Origin: Bacillus sp. MRMR6
GTDB lineage: Bacteria > Bacillota > Bacilli > Bacillales > Cytobacillaceae
NCBI RefSeq assembly: GCF_001940785.1
Contig: NZ_MSLS01000002.1
Span: 195,077 to 259,076 of the forward strand
Direction of reading: 5' to 3'
DNA length: 64,000 nucleotides
The position numbers and the translations under genes are program-made. The notes below the pieces were generated by a model. It saw only the letters and a program-made list of their open reading frames with translations, searched no databases and was not told the DNA's origin. Numbering within the stretch: the first letter of the stretch is position 1; each line of letters begins with the position of its first letter. This document shows, in pieces, positions 38,912 through 46,646 of this stretch.

Positions 38912-39052
38912 ATGACCCTGAACATATTATTCTTTTCGATTACGATTAAAAAACGGAAAATGAATCTTCAAGAAGCTGCTCAACAAGAGATGGTTGAACG
39001 TCTTTATGAGCAGAACAAAGACCGTCAAATTTCAATGTACCACGTCATGTAA
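38912..39052 (+). CDS. yrzI: YrzI family small protein, copy 1
   Basis: The 46-residue protein starts with a short hydrophobic beta-like segment (MTLNILFFSITIKKRK) followed by an amphipathic charged helix (EMVERLYEQNKDRQ). AAGGAGGTG precedes the ATG. It is a paralogue of the next ORF. YrzI-type peptides occur beside yrhC in bacilli. Function unknown. Confidence 0.85.
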   Translation: MTLNILFFSITIKKRKMNLQEAAQQEMVERLYEQNKDRQISMYHVM

Positions 39053-39078
39053 GATACGGTAACAAAGGAGGTGTCATT

Positions 39079-39219
39079 ATGACCCTGAATATTTTCTTTT
39101 TAACTATTACCATTAATAAACGGAAATTGAGTATAGAGGAAATTCAACATCAAGAACAAGTTGAAAAACTTTACGAAGCAAATAAAGATCGACAAATGTC
39201 CATTCACCGCTTTATGTAA
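39079..39219 (+). CDS. yrzI: YrzI family small protein, copy 2
   Basis: This is a 46-residue paralogue of the preceding ORF with the same frame structure: MTLNIFFLTITINKRKLS, then EQVEKLYEANKDRQMS. AAAGGAGGTG precedes the ATG. The two copies are about half identical and are separated by 26 bases, so they arose by tandem duplication some time ago. Function unknown. Confidence 0.85.
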   Translation: MTLNIFFLTITINKRKLSIEEIQHQEQVEKLYEANKDRQMSIHRFM

Positions 39220-39259
39220 AAGTAAAAAAAATATTGATTATCAGAAAGGAGTTTTATAA

Positions 39260-39319
39260 ATGGTATTTTTAATGCAAGGTCGCGGAGCAAGCTTATGGGG
39301 TATGAAAGATACCACCTAG
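39260..39319 (+). CDS. 19-residue microprotein
   Basis: The ORF encodes MVFLMQGRGASLWGMKDTT. AAAGGAG stands 8 bases before the ATG and the gene fits the even spacing of the cluster. It is too short for homology judgement; translation is inferred from the ribosome site only. Confidence 0.4.
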   Translation: MVFLMQGRGASLWGMKDTT

Positions 39320-39344
39320 TGAAAGTATAGAGGAGGTAGTCCTG

Positions 39345-39407
39345 ATGCCGTTACATGTTTTATTGTTATCGCTTTTCTTCACAAATAAGAAAAAAGCCAA
39401 AAAATAA
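39345..39407 (+). CDS. 20-residue hydrophobic-basic microprotein
   Basis: The ORF encodes MPLHVLLLSLFFTNKKKAKK. A perfect GAGGAGG precedes the ATG. Ten hydrophobic residues followed by a Lys-rich tail suggest a membrane-associated peptide, a layout shared with YrzI and with small membrane toxins or regulators. Function unknown. Confidence 0.5.
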   Translation: MPLHVLLLSLFFTNKKKAKK

Positions 39408-39541
39408 TAGCCTATTCTCGCATTTTTGCTAATAGTTCAACGTTCAAGTTAACAAAATGTTCACATTCCTTTCAGTTAGATACTGTGAAAATATGATAAA
39501 TTCAAAGTAGATAGCAGGATCTTTCCGAAGGGGTGGAGACT

Positions 39542-39619
39542 ATGTTTATGGTTGTGATGGCACTCGTCATTATTGGGGCGATTGGCTGCGTAATTTCAGC
39601 AGAATTGAGCGTTGAATAA
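39542..39619 (+). CDS. 25-residue single-pass membrane microprotein
   Basis: The ORF encodes a peptide that is one membrane helix (MVVMALVIIGAIGCVI) ending SAELSVE. AGGGGTGGAG precedes the ATG. A strong terminator follows at once, which supports a real transcript end. It lies 135 bases after the previous ORF and may have its own promoter. Confidence 0.5.
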   Translation: MFMVVMALVIIGAIGCVISAELSVE

Positions 39620-39620
39620 A

Positions 39621-39660
39621 GATAGGGGTGTTCCTAAGAAGGAACACCCCTATCATTTTT
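39621..39660. terminator. Terminator between microprotein cluster and pepF
   Basis: Perfect 14-bp arms GATAGGGGTGTTCC and GGAACACCCCTATC enclose a 6-base loop and a T-tail follows. It stops plus-strand transcripts and may also serve the convergent peptidase gene. Confidence 0.88.
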
Positions 39661-41458
39661 ACTTCTCTGCAGTTAACGTTAGAAATTCCGTAATGTCATC
39701 GATGCAAAGGTGAACGGCTTTTTCCCAGAAGTCCTTCTGAGTTAAATCAACCTGTAAATGCTTTGCCGCTAAATCCTCAACGGTCATTGACGCCGTATCT
39801 CTTAGGAGTGCAATATACTTCTCTTCATACCCTTTTCCTTCTTCAATTGCTTGTGCATAAATTCCCAAAGAGAATAAGTAGCCAAACGTGTATGGGAAGT
39901 TATAGAATGGCACCCCGGTGATGAAGAAATGAAGTTTAGAAGCCCAGAATAATGGGTGATATTGTTCAAGGGCATCACAATAGGCTTCCTTTTGTGCAGC
40001 TTCCATTAAATCATTTAACTTTTCAACAGAAACCTGGCCATGTTTTCTTTCCTCATAAAAACGAGTTTCAAAGAGGAATCGGGCATGAATATTCATTAAA
40101 AGGGCTACGGTCCGTTGGATTTTATCATCTAAAAGAATCAGTTTCTCTTCCTTGGTCTTTGCATTCTTTACTGCCGCATCAGCAACAATCATTTCAGCGA
40201 AGGTCGAGGCGGTTTCTGCAACATTCATGGCATATCCGCGATTTAAGTAGTGTACTCCTCTCATTGCGTATGAGTGGAAGCCATGACCAAGCTCGTGTGC
40301 GAGTGTTGAAACATTAGACGGGGTACCTGAATAGGTCATGAAAATCCGTGATTCTTCACTTTCAGGGAAACCGGTACAAAAGCCACCTGGTGCCTTTCCA
40401 GGACGATCCTCTGCCTCAATCCATTGCTCTTCAAATGCCTTCTTGGCAAACCCAGACATTTTTTCTCCAAAAAGTGCAAAATTCCGTTCAATAAATTGTG
40501 CACCTTCTTGGTAAGAAACCTTTGATTCTGTTTTTCCGTAAGGTGCATCTAAATCAAACCAACTTAACTTTTCAAGCCCTAAAAATTTTGCTTTTCTATT
40601 TAAATAGTCCACAAGTGGTTGTTTGTTTTCTGAGATAACAGACCACATCGTTTCAAGTGTTTCTTTTTTCATTCGATTAATGCTTAACGGTTCTTTTAAG
40701 ACTTCTTCCCAGCCGCGCTTTTTATAAACATTCAAACGAAAGCCAGAAAGATGGTTTAAGGTTTTCGCAAAGTAGTCTGCCTGATCTCCCCAAGCCTGTT
40801 CCCAATTTTTAAAGACAGCTTCACGTACTTGACGGTCTGGGCTTGAAAATTTGTTAAATGCCTGACCAACGGAGAGTTGTTTTACCTCGCCTTTTTCTTC
40901 TACAGGAATTTTGATTTTCCCGACAAGCAGGTCATATAATTGAGCCCAGCTATGGTAACCATCGACGCCAAGAGCGCTAATGATTGCTTCCTCTTCCTTT
41001 GATAACTTATCCTTAGCTCGTTCACGGCGTTCGGATAATGAAAATGTGACTTCTCTTAAAGAATCGGCTTCTAAAATTTGTGACCAAACTTCATCGGTAA
41101 ATGCTGCTAATAAGCTATCTAAAGCACCCAGTGCCGTTTGAAAGGCAGCGCTTAAACCTGTCACTTTTGCCTCAAGCGTATATGCCTTTTTATCCTCTGT
41201 ATTTTGAGCCTGCAAGCAGCCGACAAATGCACCTGCTTGACGTAGTTTTTTACCTGCCCTTTCAAAATCTGCCAGGAGTTCGATTAAGTGTACTTGATCC
41301 TCCGTTGAATGAAGTGGAGTCCAATTATTTACCTTTGCTTCGAATTGGTCGATTAATTGGCTGGTGAGCTCTAGGTGCTTTGCAAATTCAAGTGACTCGC
41401 TTCCTCCTTGAAAGAGCACTTCTAAATTCCAAACATCTGAATATGTAGTTGCTGTCAT
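39659..41458 (-). CDS. pepF: M3 family oligoendopeptidase (PepF type)
   Basis: This is a cytoplasmic zinc metallopeptidase that degrades peptides. The zinc motif HELGH is near residue 389 (TLAHELGHGFHSYAMRG), and the third ligand lies in the following AETASTFAEM. The N-terminal helical domain and long C-terminal part are typical of oligoendopeptidase F. It has 599 residues, the full length. GGGGGA precedes the ATG at a slightly long distance. Confidence 0.93.
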   Translation of the reverse strand: MTATTYSDVWNLEVLFQGGSESLEFAKHLELTSQLIDQFEAKVNNWTPLHSTEDQVHLIELLADFERAGKKLRQAGAFVGCLQAQNTEDKKAYTLEAKVTGLSAAFQTALGALDSLLAAFTDEVWSQILEADSLREVTFSLSERRERAKDKLSKEEEAIISALGVDGYHSWAQLYDLLVGKIKIPVEEKGEVKQLSVGQAFNKFSSPDRQVREAVFKNWEQAWGDQADYFAKTLNHLSGFRLNVYKKRGWEEVLKEPLSINRMKKETLETMWSVISENKQPLVDYLNRKAKFLGLEKLSWFDLDAPYGKTESKVSYQEGAQFIERNFALFGEKMSGFAKKAFEEQWIEAEDRPGKAPGGFCTGFPESEESRIFMTYSGTPSNVSTLAHELGHGFHSYAMRGVHYLNRGYAMNVAETASTFAEMIVADAAVKNAKTKEEKLILLDDKIQRTVALLMNIHARFLFETRFYEERKHGQVSVEKLNDLMEAAQKEAYCDALEQYHPLFWASKLHFFITGVPFYNFPYTFGYLFSLGIYAQAIEEGKGYEEKYIALLRDTASMTVEDLAAKHLQVDLTQKDFWEKAVHLCIDDITEFLTLTAEK

Positions 41459-41550
41459 ATGTATAGGTCCCCCTTTTTGGATGTACTTTTATTATAAATA
41501 TATTATTTGACTATTTCTATCATTTCCTTCGGGTTACGAAGATTTAAAAA

Positions 41551-41588
41551 AAGCCACTAAAAGAAGGCCTATGATTGTTCATAAGCCT
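41551..41588 (-). terminator. Terminator after YjcZ-like gene
   Basis: On the minus strand AGGCTTATGA pairs with TCATAGGCCT, followed by a T-rich region. Confidence 0.7.
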
Positions 41589-41601
41589 GTAAGGTTTGTT
41601 A

Positions 41602-41757
41602 TCAGTAGGTTGAAAAGTACCACCATCCGCCAAAGATTAATACTAGGATTAAGAGGACGATGAACAGAGCGTACCATGCTCCGCCTCCTCTATAGGGTGT
41701 TGGATAAGCGGGATAAGGGGCTGGATAGTAATAAGGATAGCCATAGCCGTATGACAT
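41602..41757 (-). CDS. YjcZ-like sporulation small membrane protein
   Basis: The 51-residue protein begins with a Tyr/Pro-rich tract (MSYGYGYPYYYPAPYPAYPT), then a Gly-rich hinge, and ends in one membrane helix (ALFIVLLILVLIFGGWW). This is the layout of YjcZ/SscA-type spore-assembly peptides. GGGGG lies upstream of the ATG. Next to sigK, a sporulation role is plausible but not shown. Confidence 0.75.
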   Translation of the reverse strand: MSYGYGYPYYYPAPYPAYPTPYRGGGAWYALFIVLLILVLIFGGWWYFSTY

Positions 41758-41858
41758 GCATTTACCCCCTTTTCCTTTTTTCTTATTATTAGGTTATGTG
41801 CCTGTATCTATGATTGTGTATGGGCATTTGTTATGATTTTGTGGTAGAAAAAGAAAAA

Positions 41859-41883
41859 CAGAGACGGAATTATTCCGTCCCTG
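41859..41883 (-). terminator. Terminator after sigK
   Basis: On the minus strand AGGGACGGAAT pairs with ATTCCGTCTCT, followed by GTTTTTC. It overlaps the sigK stop region. Confidence 0.75.
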
Positions 41884-41884
41884 C

Positions 41885-42601
41885 TTAACCCTTTTTCTTC
41901 TTTTCTTTTTCAGCACGGTAAAATTCATGAAACATTTTCATTAACGCCCGCTTCTCAATTCTAGAAACATAGCTTCGCGATATACCTAGTTCCTTAGCAA
42001 TCTCGCGCTGTGTTTTTTCTTTTTTTAAATCAAGACCAAAGCGGCCTATAATGACTTCCTTTTCACGATCATCAAGGACGTCAATATATTTGCGTATTTT
42101 CTCAAGCTCCATGTTTAATTGAATGGTATCGATTACATCTTCAGATTCTGACTTCAGAACATCAATGAGCGAGATTTCATTTCCTTCTTTATCCTGCCCG
42201 ATCGGGTCATGAAGGGAAACATCTTTCTTTGTCTTCTTTAAAGCTCTTAAATGCATTAGAATTTCATTTTCGATACACCGAGCCGCATAAGTGGCGAGCT
42301 TTGTTCCTTTTCCTTCTGAATAGCTTTCAATGGCTTTAATCAGCCCTATTGTTCCGATAGAAATTAAATCCTCCGAGTCCTCGCCTGTATTTTCAAACTT
42401 TTTGACAATGTGAGCCACCAGCCGCAAATTATGTTCAATTAACATATTGCGAGCGTGGGCATCCCCCTCTGCCATTAATTGTAAGTATTTTCGTTCGTCT
42501 GCGGCAGATAGGGGTTGCGGAAAAGCATTATTTTTTACATAGGAGACAAGAAATAATATTTCTTTTAATAAATAGCCTAAAGCTGTGAAAATACCAGCCA
42601 T
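41885..42601 (-). CDS. sigK: RNA polymerase sigma-K factor (pro-form)
   Basis: Sigma-K drives late mother-cell sporulation genes. The first 20 residues are the hydrophobic pro-sequence removed by SpoIVFB; the mature protein is expected to begin at [11 protein letters not shown]. Region 2 ([33 protein letters not shown]) and region 4 ([20 protein letters not shown]) are intact. The 238-residue reading frame is continuous, with no skin-type insertion. GGGTGGAG supports the ATG at 42601. Confidence 0.95.
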   Translation of the reverse strand: MAGIFTALGYLLKEILFLVSYVKNNAFPQPLSAADERKYLQLMAEGDAHARNMLIEHNLRLVAHIVKKFENTGEDSEDLISIGTIGLIKAIESYSEGKGTKLATYAARCIENEILMHLRALKKTKKDVSLHDPIGQDKEGNEISLIDVLKSESEDVIDTIQLNMELEKIRKYIDVLDDREKEVIIGRFGLDLKKEKTQREIAKELGISRSYVSRIEKRALMKMFHEFYRAEKEKKKKG

Positions 42602-42803
42602 ATACACTCCACCCCCGTGCTTAGTTTAACTGATCGGATCCGTTCCCGATGTAACAAAAGTAATTCTCTGTCTCTGTTTCGTTCTGCATCGTAGTCGACT
42701 AGTCAACTTTGGACTATCGCCTATAATTAATTCCTATGTGAGTTTTTGAAGGATTGTGTCTGTCCCGGATAATTTTATTTATATTGAGTCTTTCCTCACG
42801 ATA

Positions 42804-42832
42804 TAAAAAGCCCAGTATGTTTACTGGACTTC
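42804..42832 (-). terminator. Terminator after pssA
   Basis: On the minus strand AGTCCAGTA pairs with TACTGGGCT over AACA, followed by TTTTT. Confidence 0.8.
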
Positions 42833-42878
42833 ATTTAAAGGGTAGAATCCTGTCAACTGAGGGATTCCAAGTATTCAT

Positions 42879-43418
42879 TTACATTTTTCTAAGTTTAAAT
42901 GGACTTACCATTAGGAAGGATAGAATAATAACAATAAATAAGAATATTTGTGAAGGTAAATAAGGGATAGCTAAGAAACTTAATGTTGCTAAACAGCCCG
43001 CTGCAGTGATTGGCAAGCCAGTAAAGTAGCCATTACTATCAGATATATTAAAGCGTGCGAGTCTAAAAGCGCCGCAGCCAATATAAAATACAGTGAAAAA
43101 TGAGCCTGGTCCGCCAAATTCATGCAAAATTCCTTGATATAGTAATAGTGCTGGTGCCACTCCAAATGATATAATATCACTCATGGAATCTAACTGCTTG
43201 CCAAGTTCTGACTCAATATTAAATTTTCTTGCGACCATTCCGTCAAACCGATCCGCTAAAGCGGCAATAAAGATTAGAAGAAGACTTAATCGTAGATTGC
43301 CATGCATCGCAAATATGATCGCAAATCCACCAAGTGACAGATTCATTAAGGTGAGTACATTTGCGGTTTGAGATTTCAATTTTTTTAGTGTTGAATCAAA
43401 AACATCTAATAAAAACAT
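42879..43418 (-). CDS. pssA: CDP-diacylglycerol-serine O-phosphatidyltransferase
   Basis: PssA makes phosphatidylserine from CDP-diacylglycerol and serine in the membrane. The CDP-alcohol phosphotransferase motif is complete: D-x2-D-G-x2-A-R-x8-G-x3-D-x3-D in DRFDGMVARKFN through LDSMSD, near residues 55-80. Several membrane segments follow. It has 179 residues from the ATG at 43418, which has AAAGGAGTGG upstream. It is divergent from psd, the next enzyme of the pathway. Confidence 0.93.
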   Translation of the reverse strand: MFLLDVFDSTLKKLKSQTANVLTLMNLSLGGFAIIFAMHGNLRLSLLLIFIAALADRFDGMVARKFNIESELGKQLDSMSDIISFGVAPALLLYQGILHEFGGPGSFFTVFYIGCGAFRLARFNISDSNGYFTGLPITAAGCLATLSFLAIPYLPSQIFLFIVIILSFLMVSPFKLRKM

Positions 43419-43547
43419 TATCCTTACCACTCCTTTCAAAAAAGCTGGTAGGCATCTAGATTTCCTTTAGTTATTCTATTCTATTTAATATTAAGGCTTT
43501 TATGCTATTTCGTAAAGAGTATTTTTACACTTTTTGGGGGTCATGTA

Positions 43548-44327
43548 ATGCTGCAACCTGTATACCGAATGTTTATCGAGCTTACCAATGGAAAATGGTC
43601 ATCTGTTCTTTTACAGCGCTTTGCCCGTTCTAAATGGAGCCGGTTTATTGTTCCTTCCTTTGCAAAAGTCTATCAGCTAAACCAAGCTGAAATGGAAAAT
43701 AAGCTAACTGATTTTCCAACGCTTCATGACTTATTTGTTAGGAAGCTAAAAACTAGTACGAGGAGTGTGGAACAAACTCCGAATGCTGTTGTTAGTCCTG
43801 TTGATGCTGTTATTGAGGATGTAGGTGAAATTACTGCGACAAGTGACATATTTGTTAAGGGAAAGACCTATTCAGTAGGAGAAATGCTAGGGAGTAAGGA
43901 AGAAATAAAAAAATATTTACATGGTACATATATGATTCTTTATCTAAGTCCCAGCCATTATCATCGAATTCACAGCCCTGTTAATGGGACCGTGACGAAA
44001 CAATGGAAGCTGGGATCGAAATCGTATCCAGTAAATAAAATGGGATTAAAGTATGGAGTCAGAACACTTGCGAAAAACTTTCGGGTCATTACGGAAGTGG
44101 AAACAGCTAGTGGACATGTCGCTGTGGTCAAAGTCGGTGCGATGTTTGTTAACTCAATCGAAACCACACATAAAGGGAGTCATCTAGAAAAAGGGGAGGA
44201 AATGGCTTACTTTACCTTTGGTTCAACAGTGGTACTACTATTTGAAAAAGATATTTTTCAAGTCGATCCTACCATTCTCCCACCTAAAGAGATAAAAATG
44301 GGCGAGAAATTGGGAGAACTTAGATAA
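43548..44327 (+). CDS. psd: Phosphatidylserine decarboxylase proenzyme
   Basis: Psd decarboxylates phosphatidylserine to phosphatidylethanolamine. The proenzyme cleaves itself at a Gly-Ser bond to make the pyruvoyl group; here this is FGSTVVLLFEKD near residue 225. SPVDAVIEDVG and LSPSHYHRIHSPVNG are the other conserved segments. It has 259 residues. A GGGGG ribosome site precedes the ATG. Confidence 0.95.
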   Translation: MLQPVYRMFIELTNGKWSSVLLQRFARSKWSRFIVPSFAKVYQLNQAEMENKLTDFPTLHDLFVRKLKTSTRSVEQTPNAVVSPVDAVIEDVGEITATSDIFVKGKTYSVGEMLGSKEEIKKYLHGTYMILYLSPSHYHRIHSPVNGTVTKQWKLGSKSYPVNKMGLKYGVRTLAKNFRVITEVETASGHVAVVKVGAMFVNSIETTHKGSHLEKGEEMAYFTFGSTVVLLFEKDIFQVDPTILPPKEIKMGEKLGELR

Positions 44328-44356
44328 AAGGTAATTTCACAAAATCAAAATTAATC

Positions 44357-44380
44357 GAAAAAAAAAAGCCCAAATGGGCG
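44357..44380 (-). terminator. Terminator after sda
   Basis: On the minus strand GCCC-ATTT-GGGC is followed by ten Ts. The stem is short. Confidence 0.6.
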
Positions 44381-44393
44381 GATTGTCAAATAT

Positions 44394-44534
44394 TTATGAA
44401 GAAATCTTCATTTTGCGGAATAAAGAACGTCTTTGAATTTCTAATTCAATGAGCTGAATAAACTCAGGACTTAGCTTTAATTCTCTTGCTTTATAGTAGG
44501 ATTCGAGTAATAATTCGTCTGATAGTTTACGCAA
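44394..44534 (-). CDS. sda: Sporulation histidine kinase inhibitor Sda
   Basis: Sda binds KinA and KinB and blocks the phosphorelay when DNA replication is perturbed. The 46-residue protein starts with [16 protein letters not shown], nearly identical to B. subtilis Sda, and forms a helical hairpin ending [12 protein letters not shown]. The start is TTG with GGAGGTG upstream; the frame is open further but has no similarity there. DnaA boxes lie upstream. Confidence 0.93.
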   Translation of the reverse strand: MRKLSDELLLESYYKARELKLSPEFIQLIELEIQRRSLFRKMKISS

Positions 44535-44658
44535 GCCAGAAGCACCTCCATAGTGAAAAATAATTGGTTCTAATCGGAGAATATATCGCATAAAATGGTA
44601 GGTTCGATTGGTGTAACCTAAATCTAACAAAAATATTCAAGCAGAACAACCTTTCCAG

Positions 44659-44757
44659 TTATTCACAATTATCGGTGGATAAGTTGTGATTAATTTGTTT
44701 ATAAGCGATTGAATAGTAGAAGAAACAACCGGGATAATGTGAATAACTTTATCCACA
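44659..44757. promoter_or_regulatory. DnaA-box cluster upstream of sda
   Basis: Perfect DnaA boxes are TTATTCACA at 44659-44667 (plus), the same at 44738-44746 (minus), and TTATCCACA at 44749-44757 (plus). A one-mismatch box lies at 44674-44682 (minus). DnaA activates sda in B. subtilis, so these sites would link replication initiation to the sporulation block. Confidence 0.85.
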
Positions 44758-44776
44758 GGTGTTGTTTTTTGTAGAA

Positions 44777-44787
44777 TTTGTCGAAAA
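44777..44787 (+). promoter_or_regulatory. Possible Spo0A box
   Basis: TTTGTCGAAAA matches the 0A-box core TGTCGAA exactly. It lies between divergent sda and yqeG. A weaker TTTGTCG occurs about 60 bases downstream. Binding by Spo0A is inferred. Confidence 0.45.
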
Positions 44788-44986
44788 ATATTTTTTAAAA
44801 ACCTTTTTTCTGCAAAAAAACTAAACAAATTCGTAAATTTGTCGTGCTTTGACGAATAATATGGATTAGAGTTAAAAGAGGTTTGTCCTCAATCGCTCAT
44901 TAATTTTGAAACAATGATTGAAATTGGTTATGATGGTACAGATAGCATAACGGCAATAAAATGCTAAATAATGAGGTGTAAGCTTA

Positions 44987-45502
44987 GTGTTAAAGAATTT
45001 TTTACCAGATGAACATGTTAAAAGCGTTTTGGATATAACCCCTGAACACTTAAACAAGAAAGGAATTAAGGGGATTATCACTGATCTAGATAATACATTA
45101 GTGGAGTGGGATCGACCGAATGCGACTCCACAATTAATACAGTGGTTTGAGGAGATAAAGAAACACGATATCCTTGTTACGATTGTTTCTAATAATAATG
45201 AAGAACGTGTCAAGGCGTTTTCTGACCCATTGGATATTCCATTTATTTTTCAAGCACGCAAGCCGATGGTAAGGGCTTTTAATAAAGCACTAGCAGAAAT
45301 GGGTATACAAAAGAACGAGACTGTAGTAATTGGGGATCAATTATTAACGGATGTTTTAGGCGGCAATCGCAGCGGATTCCATACCATTCTTGTTGTGCCG
45401 GTTGCACAAACAGATGGATTTGTTACGAAATTCAACCGTTTTGCAGAGCGAAGAATTATGAATTGGTTCCGAAAAAAAGGTCTTATGCAGTGGGAGGACT
45501 AA
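44987..45502 (+). CDS. yqeG: YqeG family HAD IIIA phosphatase
   Basis: The 171-residue HAD-superfamily protein has the nucleophile motif ITDLDNTLVEW near residue 31, SNN near 66, a Lys in ARKPMVRAF near 91 and IGDQLLTD near 117. The substrate is not known with certainty. GTG start follows GAGGTG. It heads the yqeG-yqeM operon, and yqeH begins 3 bases after its stop. Confidence 0.92.
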   Translation: MLKNFLPDEHVKSVLDITPEHLNKKGIKGIITDLDNTLVEWDRPNATPQLIQWFEEIKKHDILVTIVSNNNEERVKAFSDPLDIPFIFQARKPMVRAFNKALAEMGIQKNETVVIGDQLLTDVLGGNRSGFHTILVVPVAQTDGFVTKFNRFAERRIMNWFRKKGLMQWED

Positions 45503-45505
45503 AGT

Positions 45506-46615
45506 GTGAGTGAACAACAAGAATACTTATGCATGGGCTGTGGGGTTAGTGTTCAAACAGATGATCCATCTGAACTAGGATATGCGCCCCTTTCAGCCCT
45601 CGAAAAGGAAACAATCATTTGTCAACGCTGCTTCCGACTAAAGCATTATAATGAAGTACAGGATGTTAGCCTAACAGATGAGGACTTCCTCAAAATATTA
45701 AATGGGATTGGCCAAACAGACGCCTTAATCGTGATGATTGTTGACATATTTGATTTTAACGGCAGCTGGCTGCCTGGGTTACACCGCTTTGTAGGGAATA
45801 ACAAGGTTCTACTTGTAGGGAATAAAGTGGATTTATTGCCAAAGTCTGTAAGACATAGTAAATTGGTTAATTGGATGAAGCTTGAGTCAAGAGAGCTTGG
45901 ACTAAGACCCGAAGAAGTGTTCCTAGTAAGTGCAGAAAAAGGTAAGTTTATTAAAGAAACGGCTGCTGCGATTGATGAACTGAGAAATGGAAAAGACGTT
46001 TATGTGGTTGGTTGTACTAACGTTGGAAAATCTACTTTTATTAATCGTATTATTAAAGAAGTGACAGGGGAGGGAGATGTGATCACTACCTCTCATTTTC
46101 CAGGAACCACTTTAGACATTATAAAAATCCCACTGGAGGATGGCAAAGCACTGATAGATTCTCCAGGCATTATCAATCACCACCAAATGGCACACTTTGT
46201 TGATAAGAGTGATTTAAAAGTCATTACTCCTAAAAAAGAGATTAAACCTAAAGTCTTTCAATTAAACGAAGGTCAGACACTGTTTTTTGGGGGTTTGGCT
46301 AGATTTGATTATATAAGCGGGGGCAGGAGATCTTTTGTCTGCCATGTATCAAATGAGTTAACCATTCATCGGACTAAGACAGAAAACGCTGATGAGCTTT
46401 ACCAAAACCATGTTGGTGAACTGCTCTCACCACCAAGGATGGATCAATTAGGTTCCTTCCCTGAACTGGTGAAGCAAGAATACACCATTAAAGAAGCAAA
46501 AACGGATGTGGTTTTCTCAGGTTTAGGATGGATAACAGTTAATGAACCAGGTGTAAAGGTTGCCGCTTATGTTCCTAAAGGTGTACAGACATTAACAAGG
46601 AAGTCCTTGATATAG
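45506..46615 (+). CDS. yqeH: Ribosome biogenesis GTPase YqeH
   Basis: YqeH is a circularly permuted GTPase needed for 30S subunit assembly. An N-terminal zinc finger (CMGCG and CQRCFRLKHY) is followed by the permuted GTPase motifs: G4 NKVDLLP near residue 108, then G1 GCTNVGKST near 171 and G3 DSPG near 217. Length is 369 residues. GGAGG lies upstream of the GTG start. Confidence 0.95.
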   Translation: MSEQQEYLCMGCGVSVQTDDPSELGYAPLSALEKETIICQRCFRLKHYNEVQDVSLTDEDFLKILNGIGQTDALIVMIVDIFDFNGSWLPGLHRFVGNNKVLLVGNKVDLLPKSVRHSKLVNWMKLESRELGLRPEEVFLVSAEKGKFIKETAAAIDELRNGKDVYVVGCTNVGKSTFINRIIKEVTGEGDVITTSHFPGTTLDIIKIPLEDGKALIDSPGIINHHQMAHFVDKSDLKVITPKKEIKPKVFQLNEGQTLFFGGLARFDYISGGRRSFVCHVSNELTIHRTKTENADELYQNHVGELLSPPRMDQLGSFPELVKQEYTIKEAKTDVVFSGLGWITVNEPGVKVAAYVPKGVQTLTRKSLI

Positions 46616-46646
46616 AGAAGTAGAAAAAGAAATGGGGAGAAAACAG

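Noticed and set aside
41885..42601. Skin-like insertion in sigK
   Set aside because: The reading frame is continuous through regions 2 and 4, with no recombinase gene nearby.
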